The position numbers and the translations under genes were made by a program. A DNA stretch of 64,000 bases from Pseudochrobactrum kiredjianiae (GTDB lineage: Bacteria > Pseudomonadota > Alphaproteobacteria > Rhizobiales > Rhizobiaceae): assembly GCF_030362795.1 (NCBI RefSeq), contig NZ_JAUCBM010000001.1, forward strand, positions 806,001-870,000, in the 5' to 3' direction. Positions 28,499-37,315 of the stretch are shown here, piece by piece. Under the pieces are notes generated by a model, which was given only the letters and a program-made list of their open reading frames with translations, had not been told where the DNA came from and did no database searches. Position 1 is the stretch's first letter, and each line of letters opens with the position of its first letter.

Positions 28499-29407
28499 TC
28501 AAATCGCACTCCATTCCTCCATTCTCCCGCGGATAAGATGGCGCAGGATCGGAAACATCGGTGGTTGAGAGCGCCCCGACAACCGGATGATCGCAAATTG
28601 CGAGGTGTCAGAAACAGGGCGGACAGGCACTTCTACCAGCTGGCCCGATGTTATCAGATCATGTGCGGGAGCGATCACGCCGTAATAAATGGTCTGACTG
28701 CTAAGTGTGGTTTGCAGCAAGCCGTCAATCGCATCAGAATGGAACGTGACGCTTTCATCGGGATGCGCCTCCGGCCCGTAGATCGCAATCATATTGCGGA
28801 TTTGCTCCGGTGCCAGAATTGTCGTTGCCAGCGGCCATGGTCGCAGATCAGAAAATTGCACTTGCTGTTGTTGTAATAAAGGGTGGCCTTGGCTGACAAG
28901 GAAACCTGTGCGCAATGCAGGCAACATCTCAATTTGAAGATCAGCTGTTACCGATACACCTCTGATTTCGACCACCAGCATGTCCAGCGTTCTGTCCCGC
29001 AGCGCCTGAACCTGCAACGGAATAGACCCGCGCATCAGCAGAATGTGCAGTGACGGATTGGTGGTTGAAAAGCGGCTGAGCAATGGTGCTGTGAGCAGGG
29101 CACTCGGCGTCGAGCCTAAGCCAATTCGTATCCGTCCGGCACTGCCTTCATGTTGTTGTTTGACGACACGATAGAGCTCTTCTGTTTCAAACAGAACCCT
29201 GCGTGCATGATCTAGAACCACATTGCCAAAAGCGGTCACTTCACAGCGTTTGCCAATGCGGTCGACGAGCTTCATTCCCAGTTCTGATTCCAGTTGCGCA
29301 ATGCTGCGCGATAAAGCCGGTTGTGTCAGATGGGCATGTTCGGCTGCCCGTGTGAAGGAACCCTTCTCAGCAAGCGCAATAAAATGTCGTAATTGCTGTA
29401 GGTTCAT
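28499..29407 (-). CDS. LysR-family transcriptional regulator
   Basis: A 302-residue LysR protein: N-terminal helix-turn-helix (MNLQQLRHFIALAEKGSFTR, then HLTQPALSRSIAQLESELG) and a C-terminal periplasmic-binding-like effector domain. It is divergent from an M20 amidohydrolase and an MFS transporter, so it probably activates them in response to their substrate. The 123-base divergent region has two CTATGCAT sites 22 bases apart, which fits two helical turns. Confidence 0.88.
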   Translation of the reverse strand: MNLQQLRHFIALAEKGSFTRAAEHAHLTQPALSRSIAQLESELGMKLVDRIGKRCEVTAFGNVVLDHARRVLFETEELYRVVKQQHEGSAGRIRIGLGSTPSALLTAPLLSRFSTTNPSLHILLMRGSIPLQVQALRDRTLDMLVVEIRGVSVTADLQIEMLPALRTGFLVSQGHPLLQQQQVQFSDLRPWPLATTILAPEQIRNMIAIYGPEAHPDESVTFHSDAIDGLLQTTLSSQTIYYGVIAPAHDLITSGQLVEVPVRPVSDTSQFAIIRLSGRSQPPMFPILRHLIRGRMEEWSAI

Positions 29408-29433
29408 GAAATTTTCCTAAATTGATATGCGCT

Positions 29434-29463
29434 CTATGCATGATTATCAAATTTACTATGCAT
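29434..29463. promoter_or_regulatory. Candidate LysR binding sites (CTATGCAT direct repeat)
   Basis: CTATGCAT occurs at 29434-29441 and 29456-29463 in the divergent region between the LysR and amidohydrolase genes. The 22-base period puts both on one face of the helix; ATGCAT itself is palindromic. Operator function is inferred from position only. Confidence 0.4.
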
Positions 29464-29530
29464 TGGACAAATGAAAATGCAACTCGTAGCTAACATTGGA
29501 AATGGTTTTGAAATCTAGGAGGGTGCAATC

Positions 29531-30733
29531 ATGAACGACATCAGAGCACTGATAGAACGTGATGTTGAGGAATTTACGACGCTTAGGCGCGATCTTCATC
29601 AGCACCCGGAACTGGCTTTTCATGAAATCAGAACCGGTGGCATTGTCGCTGATCTTTTAGAGAAGTGGGGCTATACGGTTGAGCGCAATATCGGCACAAC
29701 CGGTATTGTCGGACAGTTACGCCATGGTGAGGGTTCAGCGGCCATTGGCCTGCGCGCCGATATGGATGCGCTGCCGATTTTGGAAGCGACCGGTTTGCCT
29801 TATGCCAGCGTTAATAGTGGTGTGATGCATGCTTGCGGACATGACGGTCACACAACAATGCTGCTCGCTGCTGCGAAGACACTGGCCGAGCGCCGTAATT
29901 TCAACGGCACTGTAAATTTGATTTTTCAGCCGGCAGAAGAATATGGCCGTCCGGACAGTGGCGCAGCGCGTATGGTTGCTGACGGTTTGTTTGAAAAATT
30001 CCCGTGCGATGCCGTCTTTGGTATTCACAATATGCCGGGTTCTCCGCAAGGCCAGTTGCAATTTTATGACGGGGCGATGATGGCATCGTCCGACAGTGTT
30101 TCCATCAAAATTACTGGTCGTGGTGGCCATGGTGCGCAACCGCATACAACGGCAGATCCGATTGTTGCAACTGCCGCTATCGTGATGGCATTGCAGACTG
30201 TCGTTGCCCGCAATGTTAATCCGCTGGATGCCGCCGTGGTAACAGTCGGCGTGATGCAGGCAGGTATTGCGAATAATGTGATCCCTGAAAATGCGCGCAT
30301 TGAACTGACAGTACGCTGCTTCAAACCGGATGTGCGCGATCTCCTTGAGCAGAGAATTCGCGATCTGGTGGCTACGCAGGCACAGAGTCTGGGTGTGAAG
30401 GCTGATATTGATTATTGCCGCGGCTATCCCGCCTTGCAGAATTCCACTGAAGAAACAGAGTTCGCACGCGCGATTGGTGAACAATTTGCGGCTGAGGGTA
30501 ATTTCGTTGCCCAGACCACACCGATGACCGGGAGTGAAGACTTCGCGTTCATGCTTGAGAAGTGCCCGGGTTCATACATTTTCCTCGGCAATGGCGATCA
30601 GCCGGGACCAGTCAGCCGTGCGCTGCATAATGACGGCTTTGATTTTAATGACGCGAATATCGTTGAGGGTGCCGCTTATTGGGTTGCTCTGACGGAAGAA
30701 TTCTTAAACGGCAAAACAGGCCGTAAAAACTAG
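29531..30733 (+). CDS. M20-family amidohydrolase (hippurate hydrolase-like)
   Basis: A 400-residue metal-dependent amidohydrolase. Family motifs are LRADMDALPI, the metal ligands in HACGHDGH, QPAEE, and the C-terminal PMTGSEDFAFML. Members remove acyl or aroyl groups from amino acids: hippurate, indoleacetyl-amino acids or aminobenzoyl-glutamate. The strong site GGAGGG precedes ATG 29531. It is followed by an MFS transporter that probably imports the substrate. Given the anthranilate pathway 8 kb away, release of an aromatic acid is plausible but unproven. Confidence 0.87.
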   Translation: MNDIRALIERDVEEFTTLRRDLHQHPELAFHEIRTGGIVADLLEKWGYTVERNIGTTGIVGQLRHGEGSAAIGLRADMDALPILEATGLPYASVNSGVMHACGHDGHTTMLLAAAKTLAERRNFNGTVNLIFQPAEEYGRPDSGAARMVADGLFEKFPCDAVFGIHNMPGSPQGQLQFYDGAMMASSDSVSIKITGRGGHGAQPHTTADPIVATAAIVMALQTVVARNVNPLDAAVVTVGVMQAGIANNVIPENARIELTVRCFKPDVRDLLEQRIRDLVATQAQSLGVKADIDYCRGYPALQNSTEETEFARAIGEQFAAEGNFVAQTTPMTGSEDFAFMLEKCPGSYIFLGNGDQPGPVSRALHNDGFDFNDANIVEGAAYWVALTEEFLNGKTGRKN

Positions 30734-30834
30734 AGCATTTCCGGTTTATTTTGAACCGCAGGAAATGCTCTATCCATTTGTTTCTACGCGTATATTATTC
30801 GAAAACTGCTGCACATTTTTCGGAATACGCTCTA
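30731..30834. repeat. Hyphomicrobiales-type intergenic mosaic element
   Basis: A 104-base unit starts tagagcatttccggtttatt, continues with the complementary ccgcaggaaatgctcta, and ends cggaatacgctcta. It resembles a dispersed element widely seen between genes in Hyphomicrobiales genomes (hairpin beginning AGAGCATTTCC, then a second arm ending in GCTCTA). It lies between the amidohydrolase stop and the transporter start. Part of it could act as a weak terminator. Confidence 0.6.
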
Positions 30835-30864
30835 AATATTGACTATATCTGTTGGAGGATAATC

Positions 30865-32175
30865 ATGAGCGCTTCTACCATGCATGCGCCGCATACGGCT
30901 TCGGGCAATGTGCCCGAACATGCCGAAAAACCACCGGTTAAGGCTATTGCCGCAGCTGTTGCCGGTAATGCTCTCGAGTTTTACGATTTTATCGTCTACT
31001 CTTTCTTTGCCGTTTATATCGGGCAGACCTTCTTCCCGCTTGGCAGTGAAACCGCAAGTCTGCTGGCGTCCGTTGCAGTCTTCGGCGTGGGCTTTTTCAC
31101 GCGCCCGCTGGGTGGCGTGCTGATTGGTGCATTTGCGGATAAAGCAGGCCGTCGTTCCGCAATGATCCTCACTGTTGCCCTGATTACCGTCGGTACTCTG
31201 GGACTTGCAGCAACACCAAGCTATGAAACCATCGGTATTGCGGCACCAATCATCGTGTTGATGTGCCGCCTGTTGCAGGGCTTGGCACTGGGTGGTGAAG
31301 TCGGACCGGCATCGGCGATGCTGATTGAATCCGCACCGCGTGAAAAGCGTGGTCTTTATGCCAGCTGGCAGATCGCCAGTCAGGGTATTGCGGTTGTTGC
31401 CGGTGGTCTGATGGGTGTTTTAGTTTCGTGGTATCTTCCGCATGAAGATCTGGTGTCATGGGGCTGGCGTATTCCGTTCCTCGTGTCTCTGGCTCTGATC
31501 CCGATTGCGATTTATATCCGCCGTGCATTGCCGGAAACACTGGAAAAGCCGAGCGATAAAACCGGCACACAGATCGTGACCTCTGTTTTCACCAACCACA
31601 CCCGTTATCTGGTGCTAGGTATTCTGGTGATGATCGCGACCACAGTGTCAACACAGGTCGGTAACTATATGACCACCTATGCCATTCAGACATTGAAACT
31701 GCCTGCAATTCTTGCGCAAGCCGGAACCGTGCTTGGCGGTACAATGACCTTCATCTTCGCTCTGGTTGCCGGTTATCTTGCGGATAAATATGGCCGTAAG
31801 GGCGTAATGATCTGGCCGCGTATTGTGCTGATGATCATTATTATTCCGCTCTTCTTCTGGCTTGCGGAATCTAAAGATCCGGCAGTCCTGCTGCTGGTCA
31901 CTGCCGCAATTACATTGCTCACTTCCATGACCGGTGCTGCAAGCCTTGTTGCTATTCCGGAAATGATGCCTATCGCATTGCGTGCAACCGGTGTTTCACT
32001 GATCTATGCGATCGGCGCGACATTGTTTGGTGGTACAACACAGTTCGTTATCACATGGCTGATTGACATTTTCGGCGCTGTTGCACCGGCCTATTATGTG
32101 GTTGCAACCAGTATCATCTCGCTTATTGCGATGTTTATGATGCCGGAAACCCGTAATTTTGACGTTAAACGTTAA
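30865..32175 (+). CDS. MFS transporter, metabolite:H+ symporter (MHS/ProP-like) family
   Basis: A 436-residue membrane protein with about twelve transmembrane segments. Family marks are GNALEFYDFIVYSF in helix 1, the loop GGVLIGAFADKAGRR between helices 2 and 3, and RLLQGLALGGEVGPA in helix 4. MHS members import organic acids, betaines or dicarboxylates with protons. ATG 30865 is chosen for GGAGG upstream; the open frame extends leftward into a repeat element. With the LysR and amidohydrolase genes it forms a small uptake-and-hydrolysis unit. Confidence 0.9.
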   Translation: MSASTMHAPHTASGNVPEHAEKPPVKAIAAAVAGNALEFYDFIVYSFFAVYIGQTFFPLGSETASLLASVAVFGVGFFTRPLGGVLIGAFADKAGRRSAMILTVALITVGTLGLAATPSYETIGIAAPIIVLMCRLLQGLALGGEVGPASAMLIESAPREKRGLYASWQIASQGIAVVAGGLMGVLVSWYLPHEDLVSWGWRIPFLVSLALIPIAIYIRRALPETLEKPSDKTGTQIVTSVFTNHTRYLVLGILVMIATTVSTQVGNYMTTYAIQTLKLPAILAQAGTVLGGTMTFIFALVAGYLADKYGRKGVMIWPRIVLMIIIIPLFFWLAESKDPAVLLLVTAAITLLTSMTGAASLVAIPEMMPIALRATGVSLIYAIGATLFGGTTQFVITWLIDIFGAVAPAYYVVATSIISLIAMFMMPETRNFDVKR

Positions 32176-32196
32176 TAGAGCATGCATTTGAGAATG

Positions 32197-32230
32197 GACA
32201 GAATGGCTGGCATTGTTTAGCCATTCTGTC
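32197..32230 (+). terminator. Hairpin after the MFS transporter gene
   Basis: GACAGAATGGCT (32197-32208) pairs perfectly with AGCCATTCTGTC (32219-32230) across a 10-base loop, 22 bases past the transporter stop. No T-run follows, so it may be a 3'-end stabiliser rather than an intrinsic terminator. Confidence 0.5.
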
Positions 32231-32322
32231 TCACAAAGCGGCGGTGATGCGGTATAAACGGATCATCGCCGCTTTAATGACTGTTGGTTACGCAAAAGCG
32301 GCATCTCAAAGGTGAATAATAG

Positions 32323-33255
32323 TTGAAACAGCGTTTGCGCGCCGTCCTCGATGAAATCGCGGCTGAACTCAAAGATACCACGATACGGGGCAAAGTCGCC
32401 GACTATATCCCGCCGCTTGCGCAGGTTGATCCTGCAAAATTCGGCATTGCGATCATGCTCCATGACGGCACATTGATCTCTGCCGGTGACGCACAAGAAA
32501 AATTCTCAATTCAAAGTATTTCTAAAGTCTTTGCTCTGACCTTGGCTCTTGGCAAAAGAGGCGATAGCATTTGGCAACGGGTTGGCCGCGAGCCATCGGG
32601 CGATCCCTTTAACTCCAGCATTTTGCTGGAACTGGAAAAGGGACTGCCGCGGAATCCGTTCATCAATGCCGGTGCGATTGTTATTTCAGACATTTTGCTC
32701 AGTTCTCATCAGCCACGCGAAACCATTGGCGAGATTGTACGCTTTGTTCAGTCGATTGCCGAGGATGATGATATCTATATTGATGAGGTGGTTGCAAAGG
32801 CTGAAGACCGCACCGGTTTCAATAATGCAGCGCTTGCAAATCTGCTGAAGGCCAATAAAAATCTCGACAATCTGCCCCCTCATGTTTTGGGGGTTTACCA
32901 TCACCAATGTGCCTTGGCGATGTCTTGTGAGCAGCTTGCCCGTGCGGGGCTGTTTCTCTCTGCGTCCGGTCGTAATCCGGTCAGCAATCATCGTATTGTG
33001 AGCGTTGAACGTGCGCTGCGTATTAATGCGCTGATGATGACCTGCGGTCACTATGACGGTTCAGGCGATTTTGCATTTCGTGTTGGTGTGCCTGCCAAAA
33101 GCGGAGTGGGCGGCGGTATTCTCGCAATCGTGCCCGGTGTTTCATCGGTTGCCGTGTGGTCGCCCGGACTAAACCAGCATGGCAACTCACTGCTCGGCAC
33201 CCGCGCTTTGGAACTGCTGTGCCGCCGTATGGGGTGGTCGGTTTTCGGGCGATAA
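32323..33255 (+). CDS. glsA: Glutaminase
   Basis: A 310-residue glutaminase of the serine-dependent beta-lactamase-like family, which hydrolyses glutamine to glutamate and ammonia. Full-length family features are IPPLAQVDP, the catalytic SxxK in QSISKVFAL (Ser65, Lys68), NPFINAGAI, and the GVGGGILA stretch near the C-terminus. Start is TTG at 32323, with AAAGGTGA seven bases upstream; no suitable ATG is near. In some bacteria it supports acid resistance by ammonia release; no antiporter gene is adjacent here. Confidence 0.93.
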   Translation: MKQRLRAVLDEIAAELKDTTIRGKVADYIPPLAQVDPAKFGIAIMLHDGTLISAGDAQEKFSIQSISKVFALTLALGKRGDSIWQRVGREPSGDPFNSSILLELEKGLPRNPFINAGAIVISDILLSSHQPRETIGEIVRFVQSIAEDDDIYIDEVVAKAEDRTGFNNAALANLLKANKNLDNLPPHVLGVYHHQCALAMSCEQLARAGLFLSASGRNPVSNHRIVSVERALRINALMMTCGHYDGSGDFAFRVGVPAKSGVGGGILAIVPGVSSVAVWSPGLNQHGNSLLGTRALELLCRRMGWSVFGR

Positions 33256-33384
33256 TATTGTAGAGAAATAATTATTTATTGTTTTCTGTCGCTGGCGTAG
33301 CGTAATGAAGTATCTCATTTTTACAAATTTGTTACTGATCAAACCTATGCATGGTCGTTGCAGAACAAAATACCGAGAGGGAAA

Positions 33385-34053
33385 ATGTTTCATATGAATT
33401 ATCGCGTTGTCTTATGTGCCGCTTTAGGCGTTTTCACACTTTCTCATGCACCGGCATTTGCGCAGGCAGGCTTTGATTGCGCTAAAGCTTCGACAATGAC
33501 GGAAAAAGCAATTTGTGCTTCGCCCGATGTCGCTGAAGCAGATCGTGCTATGTCCATTGCCTATAAGGAGCTTATTAAACGCGTTGACCCTGTATTAAAG
33601 GAAGCGCTTCAGGTCGATCAGGCCGAATTTATTAAGCTGCGCGCTGAAGCCTTTGAAAGCCATCTGGCCAATGAGGCTATGAGGCAAGAAAGCTTGCTGT
33701 ACAGGACAGAAACGCGCGCAGAATTTCTCAACTGGATAGCGGTTACAGATAGTGTTTCTCTTGAAGGCACATGGAGAAACGTATGGGGTCTTATTAAAGT
33801 CGAGAAAAAAGCCTCTGGCAAACTTGCCGTGAATGTTGACGTTGCGGATCAGGCAAATGGCAGCTGGGTGTGCAGTTTTGAGGGTGAGCTTGAACAAAAA
33901 TCAGCAACTGAGGCAAAATTTAAAGGTGAGGGCGGTCCTCTGATCCTGCAGCTGAAGGGAGCAACCCTTAATATTCCGACGCCTTTTTGTGATGCCTCTA
34001 CATCAGGAGGTTTTGGCACAGCCGCCGGTAGTTATTTCCGCGTTGGCGAATAA
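33385..34053 (+). CDS. Secreted LprI-like (DUF1311) protein
   Basis: A protein of about 222 residues with a signal peptide ending around APAFA. After it comes a DUF1311/LprI-type segment with cysteine pairs (FDCAKASTMTEKAICASPDVAEADRAM), as in lysozyme-inhibitor-like periplasmic proteins. The C-terminal half has no recognised domain but has two more cysteines (WVCSF and PFCDAS). Start may be ATG 33385 or 33394; GAGAGG is upstream. It is monocistronic and followed by a long stem. Confidence 0.7.
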   Translation: MFHMNYRVVLCAALGVFTLSHAPAFAQAGFDCAKASTMTEKAICASPDVAEADRAMSIAYKELIKRVDPVLKEALQVDQAEFIKLRAEAFESHLANEAMRQESLLYRTETRAEFLNWIAVTDSVSLEGTWRNVWGLIKVEKKASGKLAVNVDVADQANGSWVCSFEGELEQKSATEAKFKGEGGPLILQLKGATLNIPTPFCDASTSGGFGTAAGSYFRVGE

Positions 34054-34062
34054 CGGAAATCT

Positions 34063-34104
34063 GTCTTCTTGATGCTGTTGTTCTTATTGGAGCATCAAGA
34101 AGAC
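34063..34104. terminator. Long hairpin between convergent genes
   Basis: GTCTTCTTGATGCT (34063-34076) pairs perfectly with AGCATCAAGAAGAC (34091-34104), a 14-bp stem with a 14-base loop. It lies 10 bases past the LprI-like gene and before the stop of the convergent exonuclease gene, so it may serve both. Confidence 0.55.
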
Positions 34105-34212
34105 GTAAAACCGATTAGCTGATTTGAGCGTTCTAAACGCATTGCTCAACACAGCTTGATCGTAAGAACTATGTTGAAAGGCTATAGCGCAATCATACAG
34201 CGCAGGCTTGTT

Positions 34213-35259
34213 TTATTTTTTATAACGCTCAACCGCTGTTAGTTTGACGGATAATGGCTCAGCATCTTTCCAGCGATAAATCTCTGTTTTCAGATAATGT
34301 AACTCACTCTCATAATCGCTTTCGTCAACCTCAATCCACCACGCCTTGGGGCGCGCGTCGCTGCCGTCTGACCACCTGTAGCCTCTTTTCTTGAGATGAT
34401 CTTTTAAATCAAAAGGGCTGTTTTCTGCATAAATGCGTATGCGGGATTTGCGGCTTGATTTGAGCAGTTCACTAAACGGAACTGTGTTGGCACCACCGGC
34501 TGGCCGTGCAAGCACTTCGAGCAGAGCATGGCAGTCGTCTGTCGCGCGATGCCCGTTATGAAACAGGCCGGCCTGCCCAACCAGATATCCTAGCTTGCTG
34601 CCCTCAAAGCCGAAGGCGGCCCATTGTATTTCGGCTACTGAACATGCCCAGGCTTTTGTAACAAAAACAGGGGAGAGCTTTTCGCAGAAGGGTCTGTCAA
34701 AGCGGGCATTATGCGCGATGATCAAATCTGCTGGTTCAACCATATTTTTCAGCGCTTCAAGATCCAGAGACTGTCCCTGTACCATTTCATTGGTAATGCC
34801 TGTGATGCGGGTTATTTCTGCGGGGATCTGGATTGATGGTTGTTGTAAGCCGCTAAATACACCAACAACATCGCCTAAAGCCCCGTCATCACTATAGGTA
34901 AAGGCGACAGCACCGACCTCAATAACCTGATCCGTTGCATGATCCAGTCCTGTCGTTTCCGTGTCGATCAGAACGGCAAGCTTGTCAAACTGACTATCAG
35001 CTCTGTTGATAATGTTGCGGGGTACCAGTTTGCGCAGAATGCGGAAACGACCCGTTTGCTCTAATTGGCGTGCCAGGGTCTCTTCTTCACTGTCTTGCTT
35101 AGGCTTACGCTTCGCTGGAGAGGCAACGACCGGAGAGGCAGGAGTCGGATGTTCAGTTTGCGTTTCAAACATATCAAACTGGCTGGAATTCGAACTCATG
35201 CTGCTGACTTTCATGCGGGAGAGGCAATGATACTCTGTGAAACTCTTGTCATATTCCAC
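34213..35259 (-). CDS. DnaQ-like 3'-5' exonuclease with C-terminal extension
   Basis: A protein of up to 348 residues. The exonuclease core starts near residue 90 with VLIDTETTGLDH; motif II is IAHNARFDRPF; motif III is HRATDDCHAL, giving a DEDDh active site. The N-terminal 80 residues are low-complexity and probably disordered. The C-terminal 100 residues (KSRIRIYAENSPFDLKD..., ending KAWWIEVDESD) form a conserved-looking extension of unknown function. Start is uncertain: GTG 35259 has AGGA upstream; internal ATG codons at residues 16 and 21 are alternatives. It is the second DnaQ-like protein in the window and is not similar outside the core. Confidence 0.82.
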   Translation of the reverse strand: MEYDKSFTEYHCLSRMKVSSMSSNSSQFDMFETQTEHPTPASPVVASPAKRKPKQDSEEETLARQLEQTGRFRILRKLVPRNIINRADSQFDKLAVLIDTETTGLDHATDQVIEVGAVAFTYSDDGALGDVVGVFSGLQQPSIQIPAEITRITGITNEMVQGQSLDLEALKNMVEPADLIIAHNARFDRPFCEKLSPVFVTKAWACSVAEIQWAAFGFEGSKLGYLVGQAGLFHNGHRATDDCHALLEVLARPAGGANTVPFSELLKSSRKSRIRIYAENSPFDLKDHLKKRGYRWSDGSDARPKAWWIEVDESDYESELHYLKTEIYRWKDAEPLSVKLTAVERYKK

Positions 35260-35511
35260 CAGAGTCCTGTTTCAAACTGATCCACTTATCAGGATTTGTG
35301 CGGAACAACGCTTACAATTGTAGTGATATCTTCTTTAGTCGCAAATGAATTATTAAAATGTGTTGATGCTGTTCAATTGCTCAAGGATCGACCTTCACTG
35401 CGATCCTCTGTAGGACTATCTGAAAGCAAATCGTGTGAAAATTTAACTGGATAGTTCCCTCTTTGTTAAATACACAAAATGCGGTTCATTTTCTCTCTTC
35501 AGCAAGGTTTT

Positions 35512-36567
35512 ATGAAAATGCATGGTGAATACAAGGTCCACGGTGGTAAGCTGGTCGTTATTGATCTGGAAGTTCAGGACAACAAACTGCATGAGGTTCA
35601 GGTTGCCGGTGACTTCTTCCTCGAACCGGCAGAAGCCCTTGATGATATAAGAAATGCATTGAACGGTTTGTCTGTCACATCTTCTGCAGAAGAAATTGCC
35701 GGCGCTGTCAGAAAAGGACTGCGACCTGATGCTTTCATGATCGGTTTCAGCCCTGAGGCCGTTGCTATTGCTGTTCGCCGTGCGCTTGGCGTTGCCAGAA
35801 CGTGGCGCGATTATGAATGGCAGATTATTGATATTCCACCTTTGTCACCAGCGATGCATCTGGCACTGGATGAAGTTTTGGCACGTGAGGTCGCCTCCGG
35901 TCGCCGTGCGCCGACCTTGCGTTTTTGGGAATGGGAGCGTCCGTCGATCATCATTGGTGCGTTTCAGTCGCTGCGTAATGAAGTGGATATGGATGCAGCC
36001 AAAGAAATGGGCGTGGAGACCGTTCGTCGTGTCACCGGTGGCGGTGCCATGTTTGTTGAGCCGGGAAATACGATTACCTATTCTCTTTATGCGCCGGGTG
36101 ATCTGGTGCGCGATATGAGTTTTGCAGACTCCTATGCATTCCTTGATGAATGGGTATTAAAATCGCTGAACTCTCTCGGCGTGGATGCGTTTTATAAACC
36201 ACTCAACGATATTTCGAGTTCAAAAGGCAAGATCGGCGGCGCTGCGCAAAAGCGTTATTCAGGCGGTACAGTTCTGCATCATGTCACCATGGCATACGAT
36301 ATGGATGCTGATAAAATGGTGAAAGTTTTACGCATCGGCCGTGAGAAACTTTCAGACAAAGGAACGGCAAGTGCAGTGAAGCGTGTTGACCCTGTTCGCA
36401 GCCAGACGGGCTTGCCGCGCCGTGAAGTCATTGATCGTATGACGGAAATGTTTGTTTCGCTTAATGGTGGTGTCAGCGGGACAATTACACCAGAAGAATT
36501 TGCCGCTGCTGAGCAACTCGTTGCGGAAAAATTCTCAACTGAAAAATGGTTGCATCATATTCCGTAA
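35512..36567 (+). CDS. Lipoate-protein ligase A family protein with N-terminal accessory domain
   Basis: A 351-residue protein. Residues about 105-330 are a biotin/lipoate ligase-fold domain: TLRFWEWERPSIIIGAFQS, RRVTGGGAMFVEPGN and the lysine region GKIGGAAQKRY, as in LplA. Residues 1-90 resemble the small accessory (LplA C-terminal/LplB-like) domain, here placed before instead of after the catalytic domain. It probably attaches lipoate or octanoate to dehydrogenase E2 subunits or GcvH, but a transferase role is possible. ATG 35512 is preferred (AAGG upstream); the frame could start 11 codons earlier. Confidence 0.82.
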   Translation: MKMHGEYKVHGGKLVVIDLEVQDNKLHEVQVAGDFFLEPAEALDDIRNALNGLSVTSSAEEIAGAVRKGLRPDAFMIGFSPEAVAIAVRRALGVARTWRDYEWQIIDIPPLSPAMHLALDEVLAREVASGRRAPTLRFWEWERPSIIIGAFQSLRNEVDMDAAKEMGVETVRRVTGGGAMFVEPGNTITYSLYAPGDLVRDMSFADSYAFLDEWVLKSLNSLGVDAFYKPLNDISSSKGKIGGAAQKRYSGGTVLHHVTMAYDMDADKMVKVLRIGREKLSDKGTASAVKRVDPVRSQTGLPRREVIDRMTEMFVSLNGGVSGTITPEEFAAAEQLVAEKFSTEKWLHHIP

Positions 36568-36596
36568 TTGGCACATGATATTTGTTGGTAAAAAGT

Positions 36597-36623
36597 AAAA
36601 GCTCCCGAATAGGGAGCTTTTTT
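36597..36623. terminator. Bidirectional intrinsic terminator
   Basis: AAAAGCTCCC (36597-36606) and GGGAGCTTTTTT (36612-36623) form a GC-rich stem with flanking A- and T-runs on both sides. It lies between the convergent lipoate-ligase and CsbD genes and should end both transcripts. Confidence 0.85.
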
Positions 36624-36627
36624 AAAA

Positions 36628-36831
36628 TTACCATTCTTGCCGGTTGTACCAATTATCAATATCTTTTTTAACACGGTCTTTTTCGATGCCGTAGCGTTCC
36701 TGAATTTTTCCTTCAAGCTGCTCACGCCGACCATTGACTTCATCAATGTCATCATCAGTAAGCTTGCCCCACTGCTCTTTGACCTTACCTTTGAACTGTT
36801 TCCAATTACCTTCAACTCTGTTCCAATCCAT
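36628..36831 (-). CDS. CsbD-family stress-response protein
   Basis: A 67-residue hydrophilic protein of the CsbD (UPF0337) family: it starts MDWNRVEGNWKQFKGKVKE, then WGKLTDDDIDEVNGRREQLEGKIQERYG. Family members are general-stress proteins of unknown biochemical role, abundant in stationary phase. The ATG at 36831 has a near-ideal AAGGAG six bases upstream. It ends in WYNRQEW. Confidence 0.92.
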   Translation of the reverse strand: MDWNRVEGNWKQFKGKVKEQWGKLTDDDIDEVNGRREQLEGKIQERYGIEKDRVKKDIDNWYNRQEW

Positions 36832-37315
36832 TGGATTCTCCTTCGTTTTATGGTGTTGGTACACTTAGCTAACGATGCAAAAGCGAAATGGTTCAAATTA
36901 AATTTGATATTTGAGATTGCCGGTTCATCATGGAGCAGAAGTTTTACTTCGCCATTTCTTTCATGAATGGCGACTGTGCCAACTGAACATGATATTCGCA
37001 GAAAGCGCACTGATTTTCGGTTTCTGAGGGTGGTCAATGAAATGGCAGACGTGTTGCGACCCATCGGGTCGCGTTAATTTAATCTTCAAAACGACAATGA
37101 CGTTGGTCATTTCACCGGAGAGGATCAGTGCTGCATAGATAAAATCATCTGCGCACGATCAAATGTATTTTTATCATAATTACCAAATTTCAGTGATGGC
37201 TTTTTCTAATATTCTACTCTTTTATATTCTGCGATAGATCTTGTAAGGCAAAGGGGCGGATTAATGAAATTAGCATCTGCATTCGTCTTAACATGAAATT
37301 CTGAGGGGGATAATC
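36832..37315. other. 484-base gap upstream of csbD and tricorn-like genes
   Basis: No reading frame here looks real. It holds the csbD leader, a 7-bp hairpin GCGACCC-ATC-GGGTCGC (37056-37072), an AT-rich stretch at 37150-37250, and the tricorn-gene ribosome site GAGGGGG about 37303-37309. The two genes are divergent, so two promoters must lie here; I could not place them with confidence. Confidence 0.5.

Noticed and set aside
36555-37064. Leftward 169-residue open frame covering csbD
   Set aside because: It overlaps the clear csbD gene in another frame, has no family resemblance and no ribosome-binding site.
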